Of a stretch of 64,000 bases of DNA, positions 42,757-50,799 are shown in pieces. The stretch's first letter is position 1. Every line of letters starts with the position of its first letter. The DNA lies in the NCBI RefSeq assembly GCF_000305935.1, contig NC_018870.1, forward strand, positions 2,694,501-2,758,500, given 5' to 3'. A model generated the notes under the pieces. That model made no database searches. It was not told the DNA's origin and was given only the letters and a program-made list of their open reading frames with translations. The DNA comes from Thermacetogenium phaeum DSM 12270. Lineage in GTDB: Bacteria > Bacillota > DSM-12270 > Thermacetogeniales > Thermacetogeniaceae. A program made the translations under genes and the position numbers.

Positions 42757-42869
42757 AATGACGCAGCAGTCCTTTCCTGAAAATAGTGCCTGCCGTTTTA
42801 GCCAGGATAATAATGCCTTTAGAGGATATTCGACACTGTTTTTGATTATCCTGTCGCAATACCCGTCTG

Positions 42870-43118
42870 TTATTCTCCCCGGTACTTTTTTCGGGTGGCG
42901 TCCCCTCCCCGCAGGTGGCGCTCCGCCTTGTTGATATCCAGAACGAAGCGCACCTGCTTGGCCATTTGAGGGTTAATTCTGGGCAGGCGCTCGGTCAAAT
43001 CCTTGTGAACCGTGCTCTTGCTGACGCCGAAAACCTTAGCGGCACCGCGCACTGTTGCCGATGTCTCGATAACGTAGGCGCTGATCTCCAGGACCCGGCG
43101 GCGAATGTACTCCTGCAC
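42870..43118 (-). CDS. spoIIID: Stage III sporulation transcription factor SpoIIID
   Basis: 82 aa from GTG 43118 (GGGGGAG 5 nt upstream), which aligns with the Bacillus start. TVRGAAKVFGVSKSTVHKDLTERLP is the helix-turn-helix and FVLDINKAERHLRGGDATRKKY the C-terminal region. Mother-cell regulator that adjusts sigma-E genes. The open frame continues upstream to 43169 without family similarity. Confidence 0.96.
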   Translation of the reverse strand: MQEYIRRRVLEISAYVIETSATVRGAAKVFGVSKSTVHKDLTERLPRINPQMAKQVRFVLDINKAERHLRGGDATRKKYRGE

Positions 43119-43273
43119 TCTGCTCCCCCCGACGATGGTTTGGGTTTCACTACATTTATATGAACCCAAGGGGGAAAAAGACTAACGGACAGGCCCGAAA
43201 GCCGCAGGATATATTTGCATAAACAATAATGAAGGCGCACATACTAGCAAACAAAACAGGGAGGTGAACGCAT

Positions 43274-43477
43274 TTGGCCGGTTTGACAACAAAGGAATTG
43301 GGGCTTATTGAAGACAACCTTCGGCAGGAGCACCTCATGGTGCAAAAGTACAATATGTACGCTAATCAGGTAAAGGATCCGGAAATCAAAAATCTCTGCC
43401 AGCAGCTGCGCGATCTGCACCAGTCGCACACAGACATCCTCATGAAGCACCTCAACGAAGCATCGAAAATGCAGTGA
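43274..43477 (+). CDS. Small CotF-like spore coat protein
   Basis: 67 aa. TTG start with GGGAGGTG 7 nt upstream. Helical segment EDNLRQEHLMVQKYNMYANQ, with Lys-Asp-Pro-Glu turn and LCQQLRDLHQSHTDILMKHL, the ferritin-like helical pair of CotF-type small coat proteins. Pairs with the next gene, 26 nt downstream. Confidence 0.78.
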   Translation: MAGLTTKELGLIEDNLRQEHLMVQKYNMYANQVKDPEIKNLCQQLRDLHQSHTDILMKHLNEASKMQ

Positions 43478-43503
43478 AAAAACCTAGAAAGGGGGTTTCT
43501 CAC

Positions 43504-43821
43504 TTGACACAGAACCAGCTTGACGACCAGCTGTGCGTTGAAGACGTGCTGTCCAGCCAGAAATTTTTGAGCAGCAACTATAACACGGCCGTTCAGGAAG
43601 CGGCCAATCCGAAGCTGCGCAAAGATCTGATGGAAATCCAGCGCCAGGAACAGGATGCCGCCCAAAAAGTCTTCTCTTACATGAGTCAAAAGGGCTGGTA
43701 CAAGGTTTCCCCGGCCGATCCGCAGATGATCGACAACGCCCGGATGAAGGCTCAACAACAGATCGGCGGACAGGCAAGGATGCCCGGTGGGGCAGGTAGA
43801 GAAGAGAGGCAGTTCCTCTAA
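43504..43821 (+). CDS. CotF-family spore coat protein
   Basis: About 105 aa from TTG 43504 (GGGGG upstream). SSQKFLSSNYNTAVQEAANPKLRKDL and QRQEQDAAQKVFSYMSQKGWY match the CotF domain. The tail is rich in Met, Gly, Gln and Arg. Opposite in direction to spoIIID and spoIID; the two coat genes have been placed between them. Confidence 0.85.
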   Translation: MTQNQLDDQLCVEDVLSSQKFLSSNYNTAVQEAANPKLRKDLMEIQRQEQDAAQKVFSYMSQKGWYKVSPADPQMIDNARMKAQQQIGGQARMPGGAGREERQFL

Positions 43822-43846
43822 ACCGGCATCCTCAATATCTAAAATC

Positions 43847-43872
43847 AAGGGGGAAGAAATTCCCCCTTTTTT
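43847..43872 (+). terminator. Terminator after the coat genes
   Basis: AAGGGGGA, 6-nt loop, TCCCCCTTTTTT. Works on the plus strand; it may also serve spoIID from the other side. Confidence 0.85.
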
Positions 43873-43924
43873 GCTTCCTTCCTTTCAGGCTGTCTCTGCT
43901 CGAAAGGCAATACTGGGCAGTTCA

Positions 43925-44926
43925 TCACCCCGATTCCGGCAACCATTTTTTCAGGCTGACACCCCGGTAATAGTAGGTCAGGATTTTATTATAAGGAACC
44001 CCCTTTTGGGCAAGCCCCTCTGCACCGTACTGACACATCCCCACGGCATGCCCATAGCCGCGGGTACGAAAGGTGACCTCTCCGCCGGAAACCTCAACGG
44101 TGAAATCTGTGGAACGCAGGCCAAGCGCTTTGCGCAGCTCCGTTCCCCGGTAGGTCCGGGTTCCCACCAGCACGGTTTTTACCCTTCCGCCGGCAGTGCG
44201 CTCTTTGACCCGAATGAAGGAGGATGTGCCCGCCGCCGCAGGAACCGCCTCCCCTGAAAGCCCCATCCGGGAGACTAAATCCGCCAGCCGATACCGGGAG
44301 GTTACGGGCTCCTGCCTCTGCGGCGGGTCGAAAGTGCAGGATACCCTCTTCAAATAGGGCACATCCTCCCCCCAGACGTCCCGGGCGTCCTCGGTCCCCC
44401 TTCCCCCGCAGCTGGAGTGGTAAACCGGGTCGATCAATTCATCTGCGTAAACCAACACCTCCCCCTCCGTCTCCCTGACTGCCGCACAAACCTTATTATA
44501 ATAATAGCGAAAATGAATAATACCCCACCTTTTCCGCATCTCGGAGGTGGAAATCCACGCCTGGCAGTGAGTGGAGTCGGCGCAGAGGTGTGCCCCCGGG
44601 TGGTCACCGTCGGGTTTTTCCAAAAGCAACCGGCGCAGGGCATAGGTGCGTGCCGCAACCGCCTGGGCCTTGAGTGCCTCCTCATGAAAGGAGGCGGGCA
44701 TCTCCGCCGCCACCACACCGATCAGGTACTCTTCCAGGGGAAGGGTAAGCACATTCCCCTCCGCCAGCTGCAGTTTCACCAGGGTATCCCTCTCCGTTCT
44801 CGAAGGCTGCCCTTTCCAGTCACACCCCCGCACCAGGATTGCCGGAAGGCCGACCAGGATAAAAGACAGGATGAGCACGGCAAAACCCAACCGGCGGTAT
44901 CCCCGCAGCCCTTTCGCCACTCTCAT
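43925..44926 (-). CDS. spoIID: Stage II sporulation protein D (peptidoglycan lytic transglycosylase)
   Basis: 333 aa with an N-terminal membrane anchor (LGFAVLILSFILVGLPAIL). The catalytic region VAAEMPASFHEEALKAQAVAARTYA holds the active-site Glu; SSCGGRGTEDARDVWG and RGYGHAVGMCQYGAEGLA complete the domain. Acts with SpoIIP/SpoIIM in septal peptidoglycan degradation during engulfment. spoIID before spoIIID matches Bacillus order. Repeat copy F lies just upstream. Confidence 0.95.
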   Translation of the reverse strand: MRVAKGLRGYRRLGFAVLILSFILVGLPAILVRGCDWKGQPSRTERDTLVKLQLAEGNVLTLPLEEYLIGVVAAEMPASFHEEALKAQAVAARTYALRRLLLEKPDGDHPGAHLCADSTHCQAWISTSEMRKRWGIIHFRYYYNKVCAAVRETEGEVLVYADELIDPVYHSSCGGRGTEDARDVWGEDVPYLKRVSCTFDPPQRQEPVTSRYRLADLVSRMGLSGEAVPAAAGTSSFIRVKERTAGGRVKTVLVGTRTYRGTELRKALGLRSTDFTVEVSGGEVTFRTRGYGHAVGMCQYGAEGLAQKGVPYNKILTYYYRGVSLKKWLPESG

Positions 44927-44945
44927 CCCCTCCCCTGAAAAGATG

Positions 44946-45133
44946 TTCCGGTTGCACTTTGTGCTTGCTCCCGGACTCCGCCGCTAATGCTTCGTCAACG
45001 GCAGTGGTCCTATCCGCCTTCTCCGGTGCAGAGCCGCTTATGCATCACATCCTGTTTAGTTCTGATGTCTTTGCCGCTTCTCATCAAAGGCGAGGCGACG
45101 ACGTTCGGAAGGTCGCCGTATAAACCTCAGCCC
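44946..45133 (-). repeat. Leader-type repeat, copy F (degenerate, subtype II)
   Basis: Minus strand keeps recognisable blocks of copies D and E: GGTTTATA, CTCGCC, ACAGGATGT, CGGCTCTGC, CCGGGAGCAAGC. The AGACC...GGCGGC end is missing. It ends 20 nt before the spoIID start. Confidence 0.55.
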
Positions 45134-45181
45134 CGCCCTCCTTCCATATTTATGAAAACAAGGAGCGCATTAGAACCCGGC

Positions 45182-46222
45182 CTACCCCAGCCTGCTCCTA
45201 CCCCTCCAGTAAAGGTCAATCACCGCCCAGGTGACGAGAAACACTCCCAGAAACACAACGAACTGCAGACCGGTATCGGAGAGCGAGGAAATATTGCCGG
45301 CGATAATAGCGGCCAAGGCGGCACCGAAGAAAGAAATACCCACCTGGAAAATCCTCCTGGCGTTGCCCAACATGAGGACCTGCCCGGTGCGCTCCAGGGG
45401 GTTGCGCCGGAAAAGCTGCACCCCGTGGGAGAACAGGGCCGCCCCTGCAAGGAGCAGCAGCGGAACCAGCCAGACGGCGTTTCGGAAGCTCCATTGGTAA
45501 TTGACAATATAAGAAGGCAAAGTGAGATATAACCCGATATCTGTCAGGGCCTGGCTCAACGGATGGGGGTAATCCACAGGGAGCAGCCCGAAGACTTCAA
45601 GCAGTTCTCTGATCAGTTCGGCAATCACTGCCGGGGAATAGGCCACGGCAAACGCCCCGATCAAGGAGGCGAGGAGGTTGCCGGTCATCACCGCCACCAG
45701 GAAACCCAGGCTGTAAAGAGCCAGAAGCACCCCTGTGGTCACGGCGAACCAGGTACATGCTGCCGCCGGCGTGTACCCGGCAGGGAAGAGCAATGCCATC
45801 ACCAGCATGAACACCAGGTTGACCACCATGATCCCCAGGATCGTACCGGCGCCCACCAGGAACTTCGTCCCGGCAATCTCCCTCCTGCTCAAGGGCAAAG
45901 CAGCCAGGAACTCCAGGGTATGGGGGGAACGCTCCCCGGCTATCAGCATGGCCCCCAAACCCAGCGCCATGATGATGGCCAGCATGCCCATTGAAGTAGA
46001 TGAAGGGTTTACGTAGATCATTGAGTCGAGATGCCGTGACCAGAGGGATGGGTTTCCCGCACCCCCCCAATAAGCATCGGGAAAACAGGCCCTGATTATA
46101 AAATAGAATGCTGTTCCCAGGATTGGTGTCATGCTCATGAGCACACCTATCCCCCAGAACTTCCACCTGTTCTGCCTCCACTCCTTCCAGGCCAGGGCCT
46201 TATTCCAGAACGAGAGCCTCAC
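45182..46222 (-). CDS. ABC-2 type transporter permease
   Basis: 346 aa with six or more hydrophobic helices (FWGIGVLMSMTPILGTAFYF, LGMLAIIMALGLGAML, GTILGIMVVNLVFMLVMALLF, LLASLIGAFAVAYSPAVIAEL). The stretch AGERSPHTLEFLAALPLSRREI is characteristic of ABC-2 permeases. Its ATPase gene upstream is broken, so transport by this system is doubtful unless another ATPase serves it. Start overlaps the ATPase remnant by about 20 bp. Confidence 0.85.
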   Translation of the reverse strand: MRLSFWNKALAWKEWRQNRWKFWGIGVLMSMTPILGTAFYFIIRACFPDAYWGGAGNPSLWSRHLDSMIYVNPSSTSMGMLAIIMALGLGAMLIAGERSPHTLEFLAALPLSRREIAGTKFLVGAGTILGIMVVNLVFMLVMALLFPAGYTPAAACTWFAVTTGVLLALYSLGFLVAVMTGNLLASLIGAFAVAYSPAVIAELIRELLEVFGLLPVDYPHPLSQALTDIGLYLTLPSYIVNYQWSFRNAVWLVPLLLLAGAALFSHGVQLFRRNPLERTGQVLMLGNARRIFQVGISFFGAALAAIIAGNISSLSDTGLQFVVFLGVFLVTWAVIDLYWRGRSRLG

Positions 46223-46471
46223 GGCTGTAACCCTCCTTTGCCATGATGTTGATAAAAATGTCCTCCAGGTCGAGGTCCAGCACCTCCAGGTAGACCGGCC
46301 GGAGTTGTTTCACTCTTTCCAGTGTCCTTTCGAAATTCCCTTCCCTGCCCCGTTTGGCCCCATGAGCCCGAAAACCGACCCCTCGGGTACCTGCAGGTCG
46401 AGATTATCCACCGCCGCCTCTCCGTTGAAGACCTTGGTCAATCCTTCCGTTTCAATTGCCCACTCCATCAT
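46200..46471 (-). pseudogene. ABC transporter ATPase with large internal deletion
   Basis: The N-terminal 45 residues are intact ([37 protein letters not shown], Walker A), then the frame breaks. A second frame gives a true C-terminus: [20 protein letters not shown]...AKEGYSREALVLE. About 200 residues with Q-loop, signature and Walker B are gone. ATGA overlap with gntR shows the original start. Confidence 0.85.
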
Positions 46472-46875
46472 CAATCTCCACCCCTTTCCCTGTACCACTC
46501 CCGCACCGTTTCTTCAATGATCTCCAGCAGCTCCTCCCGGGGAAGACCCAGGTAGAATGCCTCCACCAGCATCTTTTCAGTCATCTCCCTGATCACCCTG
46601 CGTTTCGCCTCCTCATTCACCCGGCTTTTCCAGAGGGCGACAAAGGTACCGCGCCCTCGTAAAGTCTCAATAACACCCTCCCGTTCCAGCTCCTGATAGG
46701 CCTTGGCTATGGTGTTGGGGTTGATGGCGATCCTCGCCGCCAGCTCCCTTACGGAGGGGAGTTTTTCCCCTGTGGAGAGGATCCCCCGGGCCACCGCTTC
46801 CTTGATCTTGTCGACCAGCTGCTGATAGATGGGTATGCTCGACCTCTGATCAATATCAAACCACAATTCCTTCAC
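46471..46875 (-). CDS. GntR-family (YtrA-type) repressor
   Basis: 134 aa. Winged helix: [54 protein letters not shown], then a short helical tail typical of the YtrA subfamily that controls adjacent ABC exporters. Translationally coupled to the ATPase remnant. Operator-like palindrome and promoter lie at 47357-47418, beyond repeat copy B. Confidence 0.92.
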   Translation of the reverse strand: MKELWFDIDQRSSIPIYQQLVDKIKEAVARGILSTGEKLPSVRELAARIAINPNTIAKAYQELEREGVIETLRGRGTFVALWKSRVNEEAKRRVIREMTEKMLVEAFYLGLPREELLEIIEETVREWYRERGGD

Positions 46876-47032
46876 TCCCTTCCCTGCTGCCTGCAGCCAC
46901 CGCTATCTCCTAGCCGTTCCACCCGCCCGAACCTGCCCCCTGGCTCTCCACATTGACGTTAACCTCCGGACCCAACAGGCAATGAGAACAGTCCTTGCTC
47001 CGACCGAGCGCCACTTTTCCAGATTCTGCCCT

Positions 47033-47341
47033 GAAAATACATCAAGTTCACCTGCCGGTCTACCGCTCGACTCCCGATTCCAGGCCGAACAGGACGACGG
47101 CTCGCTTCGGGACAGCTCTGGGATGCTGCGTAACATGTTACGAATTGCTTCTGCCAATCGCAGCGTTTGGCCTCGCAGCAAATCCATTCCGTTGAAACTC
47201 TTAAGGTGTCTGTACTCGCATTCCGACCTGTCATCCCCGCTTCGCCTGTCCTGTTACCCGGCCTTCCATGGGTCGCTCGCCGGTAGACCCGTCGGGTATT
47301 TTCATACTCTGTTGGTGCCGCCGCTGGCGGCATGGTGGTCT
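47033..47341 (-). repeat. Leader-type repeat, copy B (subtype I, longest)
   Basis: Minus strand starts AGACCACCATGCCGCC-AGC-GGCGGCACCAACAGAG and ends GTATTTTC. Matches copy A on both sides of a roughly 95-nt segment that A lacks (about 47130-47245). It lies in the gntR leader, 158 nt before the start codon. Confidence 0.75.
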
Positions 47342-47356
47342 CCGCTGTTATATAGC

Positions 47357-47418
47357 GTACTATGTGTCATATATGTTATAGTACACATATAATACCTCGA
47401 CCGACACAACGGTGTCAA
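47357..47418 (-). promoter_or_regulatory. Promoter and palindromic operator of the gntR-ABC operon
   Basis: Minus strand TTGACA (47418-47413), 18-nt spacer, TATTAT (47394-47389), directly followed by arms GTACTAT (47384-47378 side) and ATAGTAC (47363-47357 side), a palindrome of the type bound by YtrA repressors. Transcript would run through repeat copy B. Confidence 0.7.
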
Positions 47419-47627
47419 TACACTCCGGCCATCTTTTAATTGCCTTCGCCGCCCCGGGTGGGCGAAGCCATAAAAAAGATCATTATAACAAGCCGGGGAG
47501 AAATTATGCCGTCTGATCTGAATATATATAAAAAAACGTTCCAAGCGGGTTAAGCCCGAAAGGCGCTTCCGAATCGGTGAGAGATTGCAGGTCTTGCGCT
47601 CAATCAACAATCCGGGGGGATGATCAG

Positions 47628-48194
47628 GTGAAGAAACACTTTCATACGGTGCGCGGTTATCAGCTTCTAGAACAGAAGAAAAAGGTCCTCACATCCTCCA
47701 TGGAGGACTACCTGGAAATGATCTACCGGGCAAGCCTTAAAGACGGCTATATCCGCATCACCACCCTCTCCCGGTTCCTCAACGTCCAGGCTTCTTCGGC
47801 ATCAAAAATGGTCCAGAAACTGACGGCCTTGGGGCTTTTGGATTACAAGAAGTACGGGATCATCTTCCTCACCGAGAGCGGACAGGAAATGGGCAGGTTC
47901 CTTCTGGAAAGGCATAACATCGTGGAAAAATTCCTGAAATTCCTGGGGGTCGGGGAAAACCTGCTGATAGAAACGGAGCTCATCGAACACCACATCAGCG
48001 TCCATACCCTCCAGCTGCTGTCCCTTTTCAACGAGTTTCTGACAGAAAACTCCTACGTACGGGAACAGTTTGACCAGTTCAGAAAAAATCATAATCAAAA
48101 GGCAGCGCAGAAAAGCGCCCTCAGCGGCAACAGGCCTGTTTGCCCGGACCTGAAAGAAGGCGTATCCCCTTCCGAAAAAATCGGTTTTCTCTAA
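47628..48194 (+). CDS. DtxR/MntR-family metal-dependent regulator
   Basis: About 188 aa. TSSMEDYLEMIYRASLKDGYIRITTLSRFLNVQ and ASSASKMVQKLTALGLLDYKK form the winged helix, followed by the dimerisation/metal region ERHNIVEKFLKFLGV and ELIEHHISVHTLQLL. No SH3-like third domain, so MntR-like. The GTG at 47628 gives the conserved start; upstream residues from 47577 do not look conserved. No metal transporter is nearby. Confidence 0.85.
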   Translation: MKKHFHTVRGYQLLEQKKKVLTSSMEDYLEMIYRASLKDGYIRITTLSRFLNVQASSASKMVQKLTALGLLDYKKYGIIFLTESGQEMGRFLLERHNIVEKFLKFLGVGENLLIETELIEHHISVHTLQLLSLFNEFLTENSYVREQFDQFRKNHNQKAAQKSALSGNRPVCPDLKEGVSPSEKIGFL

Positions 48195-48931
48195 TATTCG
48201 CAGGATATTAATGGCGTACCCAGATAAACCCGGGTTTCCCGCTCATTTTCAGACCCAACCAGGGCCAGATTGATATTTATTTTTTCTCCGGACACCTTCA
48301 CGGCATCCGGCAGCAGAGAGGAGTAGCCGGTCAGGCTCAGGTAGCTGCCTTCCCGGAGGATTCCGGTCACCGGGGAACGGAGCTCCCGGAAGATCGCCCG
48401 CCCCCAGGCAAGCTGCGCCTCGTCACCGAGGGGGACGGGAATTTTCCCCCTTATCGTCATCGAGATTCCGCCATCCTCTCCCAGAGAGGAAAAGGCCCTC
48501 TTCATTTTCCTCTCCCAGTCGGGGATCCCCGTCGTTTCCGCCGGCAGCGTGCACCGGACCAGAATACAGCAGAGATCCCGCCCGCCGGTTCCTGCAATTC
48601 TCTGAACGGCGGCCCGGACGGCAACCCCATCCTTTGAAGACGTCACCTGAAGGCGGTCCCCCCAGGAAGTAGGAACGGTTTCTATCCCGGCATCCGCAAT
48701 TCCCAGCGCCTCCTCCAGCCCCGTTTTTTCCCATACAGCGGTAAGCTCCCCGGAGGATTCGAGCACCGACCACCCCTCCAGTTCATACCCCTCCACCAGC
48801 ACTCCCCCCTCTGCGAGCAGGGAGGAGAGTTCGGCAAGGGTCAGCCTTTTCCCCGGGCCCACTGCCGCCAGGATTGCTCCGGCGAGAATAATCAGCGGCA
48901 AAGCCCTTTTTATCAGCGCAGGCGTTTTCAT
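48191..48931 (-). CDS. ywmB: YwmB-like secreted protein
   Basis: About 246 aa from ATG 48931, with a signal peptide or anchor (ALPLIILAGAILAAVG). The two-fold alpha/beta pattern (VLESSGELTAVWEKTG, LQVTSSKDGVAVRAAVQRI, GKIPVPLGDEAQLAWGRAIF) fits the YwmB family, which in Bacillus lies between atpC and murA-spoIID. Function unknown. Its last bases overlap the end of the convergent DtxR-type gene. Confidence 0.72.
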   Translation of the reverse strand: MKTPALIKRALPLIILAGAILAAVGPGKRLTLAELSSLLAEGGVLVEGYELEGWSVLESSGELTAVWEKTGLEEALGIADAGIETVPTSWGDRLQVTSSKDGVAVRAAVQRIAGTGGRDLCCILVRCTLPAETTGIPDWERKMKRAFSSLGEDGGISMTIRGKIPVPLGDEAQLAWGRAIFRELRSPVTGILREGSYLSLTGYSSLLPDAVKVSGEKININLALVGSENERETRVYLGTPLISCEY

Positions 48932-49270
48932 CCCCAGAACACCTCTCGTGTTCCATTTTCTACCTCCAGTCTCCCCCGGGAGCAGCCGCTTTATTCTTAC
49001 ACCGGAATGGTTTAGTTTCCGGGCTGCAACGGCAACCTCACAAAAATCTCCGCGCAATTCCACGGCTCTTCAAAAAAAGCAGCGGCCACTGATGTATAAT
49101 TTAATTATGAACTGCAGCGAAAAACTGCTACAAAAGATTCATTTTGCCACCCGGTTGGCCGCCTTAGAGAAAGCCGACTGCTTGCGGCAACGTAAAGCCT
49201 TACCAAGCCGGGGGTTCTGCAGAGGTAAGTGACGGTGGATAAAAACCGGTGCCGGAATCTGCGATAACTA
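48932..49270. other. Divergent promoter region between ywmB and the Nudix gene
   Basis: 339 bp. TATAAT occurs at 49096-49101 on the plus strand, without a good -35. No gene, hairpin or repeat stands out. Confidence 0.35.
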
Positions 49271-49696
49271 TTGGTCGGGAGGGAGAATGAATTGCGGGAA
49301 AACCATGTTGTTACCTGTTTTCTGGAGCACGACGGGGAGGTTCTCGTGCTCAAGCGCAGCAGCCGGGTGGGTTCCTACCGGGAGCGGTGGGCCGGCATCA
49401 GCGGCTACATTGAAGAGGGTAACGCCCCATCGAAACAGGCGCTCATCGAACTCCGGGAAGAGGCGGGACTTCAGGAGGAGAGCGTCGCGCTGGTCAAAGC
49501 CGGCCTACCCCTGGAGGTCGTGGACGAAAAACTCGCTATTAAGTGGGTGGTTCACCCCTTCCGCTTCCGGTTAGAAGACAGGCGGAAAATAGCCTTAGAC
49601 TGGGAGCACACCGAGTGCCGCTGGGTCAACCCCGCGGAGATCCGGGATCTGGAAACGGTACCCGGCCTCTGGGAAGCCTGGGAGAGAGTCCAATGA
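49271..49696 (+). CDS. Nudix hydrolase
   Basis: 141 aa. VVTCFLEHDGEVLVLKRS starts the fold; the Nudix helix is ISGYIEEGNAPSKQALIELREEAGL, in which the core E-L-x-E-E-x-G-L is kept but the first Glu is Asn and the Arg is Ile. The enzyme would cut a nucleoside diphosphate linked to another group. Overlaps the next gene by ATGA, so the two are coupled; such Nudix proteins are found beside eIF2B-like sugar-phosphate isomerases. Confidence 0.88.
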   Translation: MVGRENELRENHVVTCFLEHDGEVLVLKRSSRVGSYRERWAGISGYIEEGNAPSKQALIELREEAGLQEESVALVKAGLPLEVVDEKLAIKWVVHPFRFRLEDRRKIALDWEHTECRWVNPAEIRDLETVPGLWEAWERVQ

Positions 49697-50547
49697 AGGA
49701 TCTGGTCGGTAGAATCAACTCCATCAGGGAGGACCGCACCCACGGGGCCGGAGAACTCTCCCGCCGGGCACTGGAAATCCTGAGGGAGGCGGCTCAGGAA
49801 AACCGCTCCCCTACCACCGCCGGCTTCCTGGAGGAGATGGGGGTCATCTGCCGGGAATTGATCGCGGCCCGTCCCTCGATGGCGATCATTGCCAGCTCCG
49901 TGGGCCGGTTCCGGCGCCGCCTGACGGAATATGCCGGGAGGGAAAAGGACATCGAGTCTCTGAGAACCTTCGCCGTCCGGGCTGCAGCAGAGATCATGGA
50001 GGAGATCTCCTCGGCAAAGGGGCAGGCCGTCACCGCTGCCGCCGGTCTTTTTGCTGACGGCACACGAATGGTCACCTGCAGCTACAGCTCTACCATCCTG
50101 CAGGTGCTGGAGCAGGCCGCCCGGGAGAAAAGATTCCCGGTAACGGTGCTGGAATCCCGGTTCGGCGCCTACAGCTACGGGGAAATAACCGCCTGCCGGC
50201 TGCGGGAAAAGGGCATCAACTGCCGGGTGATACCCGACGACCGGGCAAGAGAAGCGGTCGCAGAGGCCGATCTCATCCTGGTGGGAGCTGACGCCGTTCT
50301 TCCGGACGGTTCTCTAGTCAACGGCTACCCCACCCTGGAGCTGGCAACGGCGGCTGCGGAACGCCACCCCAGGGTGCCCTTCTACGCCGTCTGCGAATCC
50401 CTGAAATTCCATCCCAGAGGCGCCATCACCCTGGAAGAAGGGTTTCAGCTTATACCCTCCTGGATGATTAAGGGAATCATCTGCGAAGAAGGGATTATTG
50501 ACCCCGGCCGAGTTGCCGAATACTCAGCCGGCCCTGCGGCCACCTGA
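49693..50547 (+). CDS. eIF-2B alpha/beta/delta-like protein (R15P/MTR1P isomerase family)
   Basis: About 284 aa. FADGTRMVTCSYSSTILQVLE, VLESRFGAYSYGEITACRL, VGADAVLPDGSLVNGYPTLELA and FYAVCESLKFHP match the eIF2B-like fold, with the Cys and Asp (GADAV) used by ribose-1,5-bisphosphate and methylthioribose-1-phosphate isomerases. In a bacterium it is probably a sugar-phosphate isomerase in nucleoside salvage; the Nudix partner would supply the phosphorylated sugar. Start ATG 49693 overlaps the Nudix stop. Confidence 0.82.
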   Translation: MKDLVGRINSIREDRTHGAGELSRRALEILREAAQENRSPTTAGFLEEMGVICRELIAARPSMAIIASSVGRFRRRLTEYAGREKDIESLRTFAVRAAAEIMEEISSAKGQAVTAAAGLFADGTRMVTCSYSSTILQVLEQAAREKRFPVTVLESRFGAYSYGEITACRLREKGINCRVIPDDRAREAVAEADLILVGADAVLPDGSLVNGYPTLELATAAAERHPRVPFYAVCESLKFHPRGAITLEEGFQLIPSWMIKGIICEEGIIDPGRVAEYSAGPAAT

Positions 50548-50799
50548 GATTTATTCCATCAATAGAGGCAGGAAACTCCCGACCGGGAACCTTTTTTAAG
50601 CAGGCTCAACCGGGTGAAGATGAGAACCCTTGCGCCGGGCCCGAGCGAACCCGGTGTCCACCCGAAACTTAATCTTACTAAATTCCTGAAAGTAAGCCGA
50701 CAGAATCAAGAGTAACTATGCTGGATGAGAGGAGATTTTCTTCAAGCTTCCGACATCGGACATTCTGCCTCAGAACAATTCAGAGGGGAGATGTACATA

